A stretch of 64,000 nt of DNA, from the NCBI GenBank assembly GCA_900472485.1, contig UCII01000031.1, positions 193 to 64,192 of the forward strand, given 5' to 3'. A program made the position numbers and the translations under genes. Shown here piece by piece: positions 26,376 through 34,515 of this stretch. Source of the stretch: Hyphomicrobiales bacterium (GTDB lineage: Bacteria; Pseudomonadota; Alphaproteobacteria; Rhizobiales; Rhizobiaceae). The notes under the pieces are model-generated. The model made no database searches. It was not told the DNA's origin and saw only the letters and a list, made by a program, of their open reading frames with translations. Position 1 is the first letter of the stretch, and the number at the start of each line of letters is the position of its first letter.

Positions 26376-27959
26376 TCAAGCAAGGCGAGTGCGCAGGTCC
26401 GCGATCTGCTGGCGAAGCGCCTCAACGTTGCGGGCAGCACCAAAAACATAATGATCAGGACGTACGAGCGCGGCGACCGCGCCGTGCCGCTCGAACCAGG
26501 CCGAGAGCACGCCATCCTTCTCTCGGAGTGCCGACAGATCGATTGCGTCTGCATCTCCGGGCACAACGGCTTTCACCACGATCCCGTCGATCTCTTCGGC
26601 AAGCGCTTCTCCCTCGGCCATCCCGATCCGGCGGCCGTCGAGCACAAGCCGCCATTCCGGTCCCGTAAAGGCATCCATCAAGCGCGGAACGGGGTCTTCG
26701 ACGATTGTCGGCTGCGGGAACAACAATCCTCGCGCCGGCGTGCCTTCTTCGGCGATCAGCCCATCCTCGATGGGCGGGACGATTTCCTGCCGGGTGATGG
26801 TAAGAGGCCGACCGCCGCCCTCGGCAAGTATGCGGGCATCACGCGCCGCGGCGGCATGCGGATCGCGTTCGCAAATCGTCTGGCCGATCGCCTTGATCTT
26901 GCCGGTCAGCGTCTGCACATGCCGCTTGCGTTCCACCGTGTAGGTGTCCAGCAGCGCCTCGGGCGACCGCCCCTTCAGGATGCGGTCGAGCCGCCAGACG
27001 AGATTGGAAACGTCGCGCAGGCCCTGGCACATGCCCTGTCCGATAAAGGGCGGCTGCTGATGCGCGGCATCGCCGGCGATCAGCACCCTGCCCCGCCGCC
27101 ATACGTCGGCAACGAGTGCATGAAAACGGTAGGCGGCGGCACGCCACAGCTCGCCGTCTTCGGGCATCAGCCAGGGCGACAGCAATCGCCAGACATTGTC
27201 GGGCTTTTCCATCTCGCGCGGATCTTCGCCCGGCAGAAGCATGATCTCCCACCGGCGATGGTTCTTCGGCCCCATGATGTAGCTGGTCGGACGCGCCGGA
27301 TTGCAGAACTGGGCCGAAGTCTGCGGCAGCTTGCCCAGCGCGGTTTCGTGTACCTGCACATCGACTACGAGCCACGGCTCGTCGAAGACGAGATCCTCGA
27401 GCTTCATTCCCGACAGCTCACGCACGCGGCTTGAGGCACCGTCGCAGCCGATCACATATTTTGCTGCGATCCTCTGGCTCTTGCCGGACGAATCCCGAAG
27501 TGTCACGACCACTTCATTCGCCAGTGGATCGAGATCGACCATGTCCGTGCCAAGTTCTATCGTCACGCAATCGAAGCTCTCGGCATGCCGCCTCAGCACG
27601 GCCTCGACCGGAGGCTGGGTGAACACCATGCTCGGGGTATAGCCGAGAGGATAAGGCTCAGGCACCATGTCGATACGACGGATGAGCTGCCCCTCTGCGC
27701 CGAAGTGCTGGGAGGCCGTGAACGGTGCGATATGGGGAAGCACCTCGTCGGCAATGCCCATATTGTCGAAATGGCGCAGGATTTCGTGGTCGAGCGCGAT
27801 AGCGCGCGGCTTGTCGTAGATACCGGTCAACCGATCGACAACGAGGGTGGAATGGCCTCGCGCCCCGAGCATGCCGGCGGCGACTGCCCCTGCCGGACCG
27901 AAGCCGACCACCAGCACGTCATAGCGGTTCAAAATATCACTGTCGTTCGTCACAAGCAT
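26376..27959 (-). CDS. FAD-dependent aromatic hydroxylase (MhpA/PheA-like)
   Basis: This 527-residue group A flavin monooxygenase has the FAD motif VVGFGPAGAVAAGMLGARG at residues about 17-35, the DG motif VIGCDGASSRVRE, and GRVLIAGDAAHQQPPFIGQG. A thioredoxin-like C-terminal extension follows. It would insert a hydroxyl into an aromatic ring with NAD(P)H and oxygen. It is flanked by the extradiol dioxygenase upstream and the MFS gene downstream. Confidence 0.92.
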   Translation of the reverse strand: MLVTNDSDILNRYDVLVVGFGPAGAVAAGMLGARGHSTLVVDRLTGIYDKPRAIALDHEILRHFDNMGIADEVLPHIAPFTASQHFGAEGQLIRRIDMVPEPYPLGYTPSMVFTQPPVEAVLRRHAESFDCVTIELGTDMVDLDPLANEVVVTLRDSSGKSQRIAAKYVIGCDGASSRVRELSGMKLEDLVFDEPWLVVDVQVHETALGKLPQTSAQFCNPARPTSYIMGPKNHRRWEIMLLPGEDPREMEKPDNVWRLLSPWLMPEDGELWRAAAYRFHALVADVWRRGRVLIAGDAAHQQPPFIGQGMCQGLRDVSNLVWRLDRILKGRSPEALLDTYTVERKRHVQTLTGKIKAIGQTICERDPHAAAARDARILAEGGGRPLTITRQEIVPPIEDGLIAEEGTPARGLLFPQPTIVEDPVPRLMDAFTGPEWRLVLDGRRIGMAEGEALAEEIDGIVVKAVVPGDADAIDLSALREKDGVLSAWFERHGAVAALVRPDHYVFGAARNVEALRQQIADLRTRLA

Positions 27960-27984
27960 GCCTCTGCAAATGTCTACTGGCGCG

Positions 27985-28878
27985 TCAGGCGCGCGAAAAT
28001 CCGATGGAAATCTGCGCCTTCTTGCAGGCGTCGCTTTTGGGGGGCGCGATGCCCCAGTGATCCGTCCGGCCGGGCGGCCAGACCCATTCCTCCGGCCCTC
28101 TGAAGCGATAGCTGTCGTCCACCTGCAGGACTTCGGCGGTATATTCGATCACCACGCCTTGCGGATCGACGAAATAGGCAAAGACGTTGTCGCCCGGTCC
28201 ATGCCGGCCGACACCCCAACCGATCGGATAGCCGTGATCGACGACGCGGCCGGAGCCTCTCATGACAGATTCGAGATCGGGCATCAGGAAGGCGACATGG
28301 TTCAGCCCATTGACCGGCGCCTCGGCCAGCACGACCGCATGATGGTCGTCATTGCAGCGCAGGAAGGCCATGAGTTTCGATCGGTCCGTCAGACGGAAAC
28401 CGAGGACATCGCGATAGAAGTCCGAAAGCGCCTCGATCTCGGCGCTGTTGATATTCACGTGGGCAAGACGTTGCGGCCGGTTGGGAACCACGCGCCCCTG
28501 CTTGCGGCGGTCGCCATACACAAATTCCAGCACCGAACCCTGCAGCTCCCGGACAACGAAACACTCGCCGCCGGCCGGACCATCGGCGGGTCCGATGTCG
28601 CGCAAGACAGTACAGCCTGCAGCAATCGTCTTTGCGAAAAGCGACGCCAGCACTTCAGCCGTGCCGACGCGAAAACTGATCTTGCGCAATTCCGAACGGT
28701 TGCTTTGCTTTAATTCCAGCACATGAAAATCATCGCCCGTTGCCGCCAGGAAAACTTTGTCCTCCGTTTCGGCGACGACATCCAGGCCCCAGACGCGGGT
28801 ATAAAAATCGACAGACGTCGCAAGTTCGGGCGTCCCCAGTTCCACGCTGCGCAAAGCGATGACAGGAAATTCAGTCAT
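27985..28878 (-). CDS. VOC family extradiol ring-cleavage dioxygenase
   Basis: The 297-residue protein has two VOC repeats. The second holds the probable Fe(II) ligands H140 (RLAHVNINS), H194 (GLNHVAFLM) and E245 (GVVIEYTAEV), the His-His-Glu triad of type I extradiol dioxygenases. It would open a catechol-type ring. The amidohydrolase stop is only 3 bp upstream, so the two genes are tightly coupled. Confidence 0.87.
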   Translation of the reverse strand: MTEFPVIALRSVELGTPELATSVDFYTRVWGLDVVAETEDKVFLAATGDDFHVLELKQSNRSELRKISFRVGTAEVLASLFAKTIAAGCTVLRDIGPADGPAGGECFVVRELQGSVLEFVYGDRRKQGRVVPNRPQRLAHVNINSAEIEALSDFYRDVLGFRLTDRSKLMAFLRCNDDHHAVVLAEAPVNGLNHVAFLMPDLESVMRGSGRVVDHGYPIGWGVGRHGPGDNVFAYFVDPQGVVIEYTAEVLQVDDSYRFRGPEEWVWPPGRTDHWGIAPPKSDACKKAQISIGFSRA

Positions 28879-28881
28879 GGA

Positions 28882-29934
28882 TCAAACCTCGTCCAAACCC
28901 AGGAAAGCCCGCGCGTTGGCAAATGTCAGGCGCTCGCGCAACTTTGCGTCCGCGAACGCTTCCTCGATGCGAGCGACGGGCTCTTTCTCCCGAAAATTGA
29001 AAGGATAGTCGGTTCCAAGCAGCACGCGCTCCTCCCCGAACACGGCGACCAGGCGGTGCAGCATGTCCGCATCGAAGACCAGCGAATCCACATAGAGATG
29101 TCGCGCCTGCACAGCAGGGCTCTCCGGCATGATCTCGTTGAGCGCCGAGAAAGTCGAATAACCCCGCTCCAGCCGCGGCAGCAGCGAGGGGAACGTGCCG
29201 CCGCCATGGCTGAAGGCGATCCGCAATTTCGGGAATTTCTGAAGCAGCCCGCCAGTGATCACGGATGCGGCTGCCAATCCGACATCGGTCGGATATCCGA
29301 GCACCTGCTGAAGCGGAGCCGGCCCGAGCAACCGCTCCATGCCGGTCGGGCGCACCGCATGCACGAAGACCGCCGCATCAAGCTTCTCCGCCTCCGCAAA
29401 AAAGGAATGAAAACGAGGATCGCCGATCGGCACGCCATTGATATTGCTGCCGATCTCGACGCCACGAAAACCGAGTTCGCCGACAATGCGGTGCAGTTCA
29501 AGGTTGGCAAGATCAACATCCTGAAGCGGAAGCCCGCCAAGCCCGACGAAGCGCCCCTCGTCTTCGGCAACGATCGCGGCAATCGCGTCGTTGACATATC
29601 GGATAAGATCGCAAGCTGCGTTCGTTTCGATCCAGTAACCGAAAAGTTCCGGCATAGGCGACAGAGCTTGCACCCGGATGCCGGTCCTATCCATCTCTTC
29701 CAGCCGACGTTCGGCGACCCAGCAGGCATCGCCGACCGTACGATAGGGTTTGTCATCGATGACGACGGTCGAATGACAGGCATCAGCGGCCACCATCGAT
29801 GGCCAGCCGCGAACCGCTATACCGTTAGCCTGAGCCGGAAAGCGGGCAGGCACTACATGACAATGGACATCGATACCACGGCAGGTGCAGCCACTCATAA
29901 AGGTGCCGCGCACCCCTTTTTCCGCTCCGCTCAT
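28882..29934 (-). CDS. Amidohydrolase family 2 protein (ACMSD/resorcylate decarboxylase-like)
   Basis: The 350-residue TIM-barrel metalloenzyme has the HxH metal motif in GIDVHCHVVPARFP, QALSPMPELFGYW, AFSHGGGTFPSLLPRL and VLLGTDYPFNF. ACMSD-type enzymes decarboxylate hydroxylated aromatic acids or semialdehydes without oxygen. The start is chosen at 29934 because GGGAGG precedes it. As the first operon gene next to a GntR regulator it may prepare the substrate for the hydroxylase; that is inference. Confidence 0.87.
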   Translation of the reverse strand: MSGAEKGVRGTFMSGCTCRGIDVHCHVVPARFPAQANGIAVRGWPSMVAADACHSTVVIDDKPYRTVGDACWVAERRLEEMDRTGIRVQALSPMPELFGYWIETNAACDLIRYVNDAIAAIVAEDEGRFVGLGGLPLQDVDLANLELHRIVGELGFRGVEIGSNINGVPIGDPRFHSFFAEAEKLDAAVFVHAVRPTGMERLLGPAPLQQVLGYPTDVGLAAASVITGGLLQKFPKLRIAFSHGGGTFPSLLPRLERGYSTFSALNEIMPESPAVQARHLYVDSLVFDADMLHRLVAVFGEERVLLGTDYPFNFREKEPVARIEEAFADAKLRERLTFANARAFLGLDEV

Positions 29935-29990
29935 TGAATCCTCCCTCGTCAACGTCCGTCATAATGTACAAACTTTTCCTCGTAAAGATA

Positions 29991-30004
29991 AAATTTATAA
30001 ATTT
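29991..30004. promoter_or_regulatory. AT-rich palindrome between amidohydrolase and GntR genes
   Basis: AAATTTATAAATTT is a perfect 14-bp palindrome in the 124-bp divergent interval. It is a candidate operator or promoter element for the FCD-type GntR regulator and the ring-cleavage operon. FCD-type regulators often bind short palindromes, but no family consensus is matched exactly. Confidence 0.35.
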
Positions 30005-30058
30005 CTCTCTGCCGATCCATCGTGTATATAAAAAGCGATTTGCACGCCAGAGAACGCC

Positions 30059-30775
30059 ATGAACGTCAACCTGCTGAAAAAAGGGGCGGAAAGCCCCGCC
30101 ACATTGGCAACCAGCATCTATGAGCGCCTGAAGGCCGACATCCTCTCAACGCGCCTGGAGCCCGGCCGGAAGCTGCAGCTGCGCTTCCTGATTGAGCACT
30201 ATGATGCGGGCCAGACGCCATTGCGCGAGGCGCTGAACCGATTGACGACAGAAGATCTCGTCATCGGAAAGGAACAGCGCGGCTTCTTCGTCAAACCGAT
30301 CAGCCTGGACGAATTGCACGAGCTGACGAAAACACGTTGCTGGGTGGAGACGCTGGCGCTGCGTGAATCCATGGCGAATGCGACGCCCGACTGGGAAGAG
30401 GCACTTTTAGTCGCCCATCACCGATTGGAGCGTACCCCACGCTCGCTCAATGCGGAGCGGTTCGAGGATAATCCGGAATGGGAAATGCTTCATCGCGCTT
30501 TCCATGCCCTGCTGATCGGAGGCTGTGGGTCAAAACCCTTGATAGGCTTTTGCGAGCAGCTTGCCGATAGGCTCTACCGCTATCGAGCGCTTTCCATCCG
30601 TAAAGCCTTTCGCGTGCGCAAGGTCGGTGACGAACATGCAGCGATTCTGAAAGCCGTGCTCGATCGGGATACCGCAGAAGCCGAACGCCTGCTGCAGCTT
30701 CATTATGAAAAAACGGCCGACATCATCCGAGCTGATCTCGGCGCGACAAATAACGACGCTGCCGCTACACGTTAG
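30059..30775 (+). CDS. GntR family regulator, FCD subfamily
   Basis: The 238-residue protein has a GntR winged helix at residues about 15-80 (ATSIYERLKADILSTRLEPG, TPLREALNRLTTEDLVIGKE) and an all-helical FCD ligand domain with metal-type histidines (FHALLIGGCGSKPL, VGDEHAAILKAVLDRDTAEA). It is CsiR-like. Divergence from the aromatic operon makes it the probable repressor of that operon. Confidence 0.9.
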   Translation: MNVNLLKKGAESPATLATSIYERLKADILSTRLEPGRKLQLRFLIEHYDAGQTPLREALNRLTTEDLVIGKEQRGFFVKPISLDELHELTKTRCWVETLALRESMANATPDWEEALLVAHHRLERTPRSLNAERFEDNPEWEMLHRAFHALLIGGCGSKPLIGFCEQLADRLYRYRALSIRKAFRVRKVGDEHAAILKAVLDRDTAEAERLLQLHYEKTADIIRADLGATNNDAAATR

Positions 30776-31204
30776 ATGGCTGACGCGGAAATGGAAGTAT
30801 TGGATATTTAACGGTCTCACACTGGGAAGTCGCCGCCGCTCGGCTGTTCAACGCTCTTGAAGGGAACCGATATGAACCTGGGAGCCCAGATCCAGCCGCC
30901 CCGAACGGGTTCGGGTCGCGAGGCGATTCGCTCTGCTGTAAAGCGTACAGCCATTTACGCAACAATGGCGCAAAACTGAAAGTTTTTTGCGACAACCCTA
31001 AGTCACGGTGAGTGCAAATGCTCGCCACAGGATTAAAATGTCCCTTCGCAGGCTCGCGGATTTTGGCTAAAAGACTGACAAGATCATGCTCGCATCGCTT
31101 GCAATCACAGCCAGCTTAGTCAAGCGGAGCTGGTTGGCTGCAGCATCCTTTGTTGTCACCATCAGTGCCACAAAGCATGCGGCACGGCTCCGAAAGGAAT
31201 TGGG
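30776..31204. other. 429-bp intergenic region without a recognised gene
   Basis: No ORF with family features was seen on either strand. The region holds a CCGAAC/GTTCGG hairpin near 30901 and an inverted repeat GCGTA-N8-TACGC at 30943-30960. No T-run terminator, tRNA or riboswitch was recognised. A small RNA cannot be excluded. Confidence 0.5.
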
Positions 31205-32482
31205 ATGGAGAGCATAGAACCTTTCGAACGACTTGGTCTGGCGCTCGCTATTGGGGCGATCGTCGGTGTCGAACGCCACTGGCGAGAACGTGACGAAGGC
31301 GCAGGAAAGCGAACCGCCGGGATCCGCACCTTCATGATCGCGGGCATGCTCGGCGGCCTTTCAGGAGTCATCGAACAGGCGCTTTCCGAGCCGCCGGCAC
31401 GAGACGGCCTGGTCGTCGTTGCCATGTTCGCGATCTTTAGTGTGATCTTCGCCCTTTATCAGGTTCGAGAGTCGATCGCTGAGGGAAATTTCAGTGTTAC
31501 GACTGTCGTCACTGCCATGACAACGTTTGCCCTGGGAGCCCTGGCCGTATTGGGTGACACGCGATTGGCAGCAGCCGGCGGCGTGGCGCTGGTGGCAATT
31601 CTGGCCAGCCGAGAGATATTGCATCGGTTTGTTCGCGCCCTGAGCTGGAATGAATTGCGATCGGCGGTGGTTTTTCTTGCCATGACTGTTATTGTTCTAC
31701 CTATCCTGCCGACTGCCCCGCTCGGCCCGTTCGGCGGAATTTCCCCTTCTGGGACTTGGCAGTTGGTAGTCCTTCTCGCGGGGATCTCCTTCCTGGGTTA
31801 CGTAGCCGTCAAAACGCTTGGGCAAGTTCGCGGCGAACTCGTCTCGGGCGCAGTCAACGGCTTGGTGTCGTCAACCGCGATTGCCGTCACGAATGCCCGC
31901 CTCAGCGCGCAGGGCCATTCGGCCGCACTGTTGGCTGCCGGCGCAACAGCCGCAAATACCGCCTCCTATCTCAAGGTACTTCTTTACATAGCCATCCTTG
32001 CACCCTCCGTCGCCGGGCGCCTTGGCGCATCCCTGGTTGCCGGCGCCTTGGTGATGGCAGTCTTTTCATTGCTGTTTGCCAGGAACGATACTGCTGAGCA
32101 CGCTGAACCCGGCACACGAAATCCGTTTGAACTGCTTTCCGTTTTGAAAACTGCCCTCCTGCTTATAGCCGTGGGATTTCTGGCGCGGGCCGCAGCAGCC
32201 TGGTTCGGAAAGTCCGGTTTGCTCGTCGTCTCTACACTCTCAGGTCTCGCAGATATTGACGCAATTACCGTGACGATCGCCGGCCTCCTTGACACAATAG
32301 GCACCGAGTTTGCTGCAATTGCTCTCGGTGCAGCCGTCATTGCCAACACAACGGCAAAGGCGGCATATGCGCTAACGTTGGGTAACCGCGCCTATAGTGG
32401 ACGCTTCACCTTGGCCAGCGTCTGTGCGCTCCTAGCAGGCATCGTCGTGTTCGAAATGACACCGATGATCGGGGGCTACTGA
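31205..32482 (+). CDS. MgtC/SapB-DUF4010 membrane protein
   Basis: A 425-residue inner-membrane protein. The N-terminal MgtC-like part has LGLALAIGAIVGVERHWRER and GKRTAGIRTFMIAGMLGG. A DUF4010-type part with several helices follows (SGAVNGLVSSTAIAVTNARL, SGLADIDAITVTIAGL). MgtC relatives affect magnesium and acid homeostasis, but the DUF4010 fusion is uncharacterised. It lies at the left border of the envelope island and has no copy of the island's 20-bp box. Confidence 0.85.
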   Translation: MESIEPFERLGLALAIGAIVGVERHWRERDEGAGKRTAGIRTFMIAGMLGGLSGVIEQALSEPPARDGLVVVAMFAIFSVIFALYQVRESIAEGNFSVTTVVTAMTTFALGALAVLGDTRLAAAGGVALVAILASREILHRFVRALSWNELRSAVVFLAMTVIVLPILPTAPLGPFGGISPSGTWQLVVLLAGISFLGYVAVKTLGQVRGELVSGAVNGLVSSTAIAVTNARLSAQGHSAALLAAGATAANTASYLKVLLYIAILAPSVAGRLGASLVAGALVMAVFSLLFARNDTAEHAEPGTRNPFELLSVLKTALLLIAVGFLARAAAAWFGKSGLLVVSTLSGLADIDAITVTIAGLLDTIGTEFAAIALGAAVIANTTAKAAYALTLGNRAYSGRFTLASVCALLAGIVVFEMTPMIGGY

Positions 32483-32601
32483 TGGAACACTTGCCGAAAT
32501 AGCAGTCCGCTGGCCGGTTGTCCGCGCTGAATAAATCAAAGCCAAGTTCCAGCGCCTTCCACTCGCACCACGTACAATGATATCAAGCTGATTGCTCCTG
32601 A

Positions 32602-32786
32602 GTTCCTTTGCATCGAGCCCAATACCCATATCCCTTTCCTTCTCGAAGATCATGAAATTCGGCGAACAGACGGTGAGTGTGTCCTTCGGTGCGAAATACT
32701 GGCTCGAGGGACCGAAAGATGGACCGCAATGGGGCCTGAAGGCAGGGCTTGTCTTCCTTTTTCCGCAAAAGACAAGCGGGAGCTAG
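32602..32786 (+). pseudogene. C-terminal remnant of an outer-membrane transporter
   Basis: About 55 residues ending KYWLEGPKDGPQWGLKAGLV then FLFPQ match the last strands of the exported transporter family, whose members end in GP...W....G..F.FP. The gene at 52827 has the same ending (GPGAPRWQIFAGLNFQFP). No signal peptide or upstream barrel is present and a stop lies at 32589, so this is the tail of a decayed paralogue. An open frame from TTG at 32592 exists but is unlikely to be a real gene. Confidence 0.55.
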
Positions 32787-32830
32787 ACGGAACCCGCTCC
32801 AAAAGTCTTCTGCAAGCGTTCTAGCCCCTC

Positions 32831-33970
32831 CTAACGCTCAAAAACGAGATAGTTCTCCCAAGCCCTGATCCTCAATAGGATCCTGCGGATAATTGCAAAC
32901 TCGATCCAGCGGTCGCTATAGACCGCAACCTCTGCGGTGGCCCCGCCGGGCAGATTGAAGCGTGAGACATCCTCGACAATATCGACAATCAGCATCACCC
33001 GACCCTCGCCGAAGGGAGGGCTTGGCGAAAGCAGCGTTCCGGAGGGCTCAAGCTGTCCTTCAGCCATATATTGCAAGACAGTTTCTACCTTCCCCTTGAA
33101 GACGCGGCCGGGGATGCCGGCAAATGAAATTTCCGCTTCATCGCCAACATTCACCCGCTGCAGCGCAACCTGATCAAAGGACGCGGCAAATATCCTGCGG
33201 TCCGTATGGATGAACGTCATAACCGGCTTTAAGGGCAATGAGACAGCCATCATCCCAGGATGAAGGAAGACTTGCGTGGCGTTACCGTCCGTCGGTGCCT
33301 TGTAGACGCTCTGCTCCAGCTCGAATTCTGCTCTGGCAAGTTCGGCCTCGAGCTGAGCGACATTGGTGTCGACACCATCCACCTTGTTGTTGGCGACCAG
33401 TTCGGCCTGTTCGGCCTGGGCCTGTGCGGTGGCAAGCGACGCCTCCGCGGCAATGTCGGCGTTGCGCAAATCCTCGACCTGCTCGGTGGAAAATGGAGAT
33501 CGTGTGGGATTTCGATTGGCCGCCGCGTGTCGTTCATAATCGTTCTTGGCCCTATCGCGGCTGGCAGACGCCGCGTCGACTGCGGCCTTTGCCGCCTTTA
33601 GAGCCGCCTGCTGCTCGGCGACGGCCTGTTCTGCCGCCACCAAAGCCGCTTTCTTGCGCTTGACGGCATATTCGAACGGGCGGGGATCGAGGCGAAAGAG
33701 CACGTCCCCTTTCTTAACCGGCGTATTGGCAGTAACCGGCACATCGATGACCTGTCCGTTGACAGTAGGGCTGATCGGCGTTGCGTAGAAGTAGATACGC
33801 CCGTCGGTCGAGAAGGGATGATTGTAGCTCATGAGCGCCACGATCCCACCGACGAGGAAAAAACCGGCAACAACCACCGTCGTGACAGTCCACTTTGTCA
33901 AGGGAACGCGCAGAAACCGAAACAGCACGACGCAGATAGCAATATAGATGAGGCAGAGCAGCGTGGTCAT
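32831..33970 (-). CDS. yiaV: HlyD-type membrane fusion protein (YiaV-like)
   Basis: The 379-residue protein has N-terminal membrane helices (TLLCLIYIAICVVLFRFL, VTTVVVAGFFLVGGIVALM), a biotinyl-lipoyl-like segment (SPTVNGQVIDVPVTANTPVK), a coiled coil rich in Ala, Glu and Arg at residues about 105-215, and a beta-barrel region. It bridges inner membrane and periplasm in an export or envelope system. It overlaps the DUF3302 gene by ATGA; the pair equals E. coli yiaVW, whose role is unknown. Confidence 0.85.
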   Translation of the reverse strand: MTTLLCLIYIAICVVLFRFLRVPLTKWTVTTVVVAGFFLVGGIVALMSYNHPFSTDGRIYFYATPISPTVNGQVIDVPVTANTPVKKGDVLFRLDPRPFEYAVKRKKAALVAAEQAVAEQQAALKAAKAAVDAASASRDRAKNDYERHAAANRNPTRSPFSTEQVEDLRNADIAAEASLATAQAQAEQAELVANNKVDGVDTNVAQLEAELARAEFELEQSVYKAPTDGNATQVFLHPGMMAVSLPLKPVMTFIHTDRRIFAASFDQVALQRVNVGDEAEISFAGIPGRVFKGKVETVLQYMAEGQLEPSGTLLSPSPPFGEGRVMLIVDIVEDVSRFNLPGGATAEVAVYSDRWIEFAIIRRILLRIRAWENYLVFER

Positions 33971-34272
33971 TCGACGGGCGGCCTCCGTGCCATGAGCTGC
34001 TTCTCCAGCTCGGCGACGCGTGCCTGCAATTGCGTATGATCAGTGCCCCAGCCAAGATCAGGCCGATAGGCCATCGCCCAGATCCACAGGAAAGGCCAGA
34101 TTGCATGCAGCGTGAAGAGGCTGACCCATCCAGCTGCCATGATCGCATCCTGATGAGGGTGATTTCTCGCCTTTGCGATCTCATAGGGAATATCGTGGAT
34201 CGCGATCAAACCATAGACGAACACCAAGATGACGAAGATGAGGATTGCAAGTGCGATATAATCCAGGATCAT
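33967..34272 (-). CDS. yiaW: DUF3302 membrane protein (YiaW-like)
   Basis: A 101-residue protein with two hydrophobic segments (YIALAILIFVILVFVYGLIA, WVSLFTLHAIWPFLWIWAMA) and a final short coiled coil (LQARVAELEKQLM). The intervening HDIPYEIAKARNHPHQDAI is the DUF3302 hallmark. The start at 34272 has GGAG upstream; the open frame reaches further but lacks similarity. It is the first gene of the pair with the HlyD-like protein. Confidence 0.85.
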   Translation of the reverse strand: MILDYIALAILIFVILVFVYGLIAIHDIPYEIAKARNHPHQDAIMAAGWVSLFTLHAIWPFLWIWAMAYRPDLGWGTDHTQLQARVAELEKQLMARRPPVE

Positions 34273-34401
34273 CTTTGCTGCTCCACTTTGGCTCCCGTTC
34301 TTGCATGGCAGTGCCGCTCTCAATCGGCATACGGGATTGTAGATCTGCAAGGCCGCATTGAGCGATGACCTTGCCGATTTACAGCCTTGGCGCGACTTCG
34401 C

Positions 34402-34434
34402 GCCGGAAAGCCAGAGCGTCCCTGGCTTTCCGGC
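34402..34434. terminator. Perfect 13-bp stem-loop downstream of the DUF1254 gene
   Basis: GCCGGAAAGCCAG at 34402-34414 pairs perfectly with CTGGCTTTCCGGC at 34422-34434 around a 7-base loop. A second hairpin GGCGCG/CGCGCC (34389-34404) overlaps its edge. It lies between the stop of the DUF1254 gene and the start of the yiaW-like gene, both minus-strand, and may end transcription or stabilise the 3' end. There is no T-run. Confidence 0.45.
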
Positions 34435-34515
34435 CGATTCATCCCTTCGGATGACCGATCGTATGACACGCAACGCCTTCGCGCGCTGACACATCCACGA
34501 GCGGACACGGCGCCC

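Noticed and set aside
28723..29937. Plus-strand 404-codon open frame
   Set aside because: It is antisense to the amidohydrolase gene with its HxH motif; no similarity seen in the shadow.
30943..30968. GCGTAC and TTTACGCAAC close together, resembling the island box
   Set aside because: The order and spacing do not fit the 20-bp consensus, and it lies more than 230 bp before the next gene.
32592..32601. TTG start of a 64-codon frame as a genuine small gene
   Set aside because: The only recognisable part is the C-terminal tail of a transporter; there is no ribosome-binding site or signal peptide.
34370..34396. TTTACAGCCTTGGCGCGACTT as a degenerate island box
   Set aside because: Too many mismatches in the GTTGCGTAC core and it points away from the yiaW-like gene.
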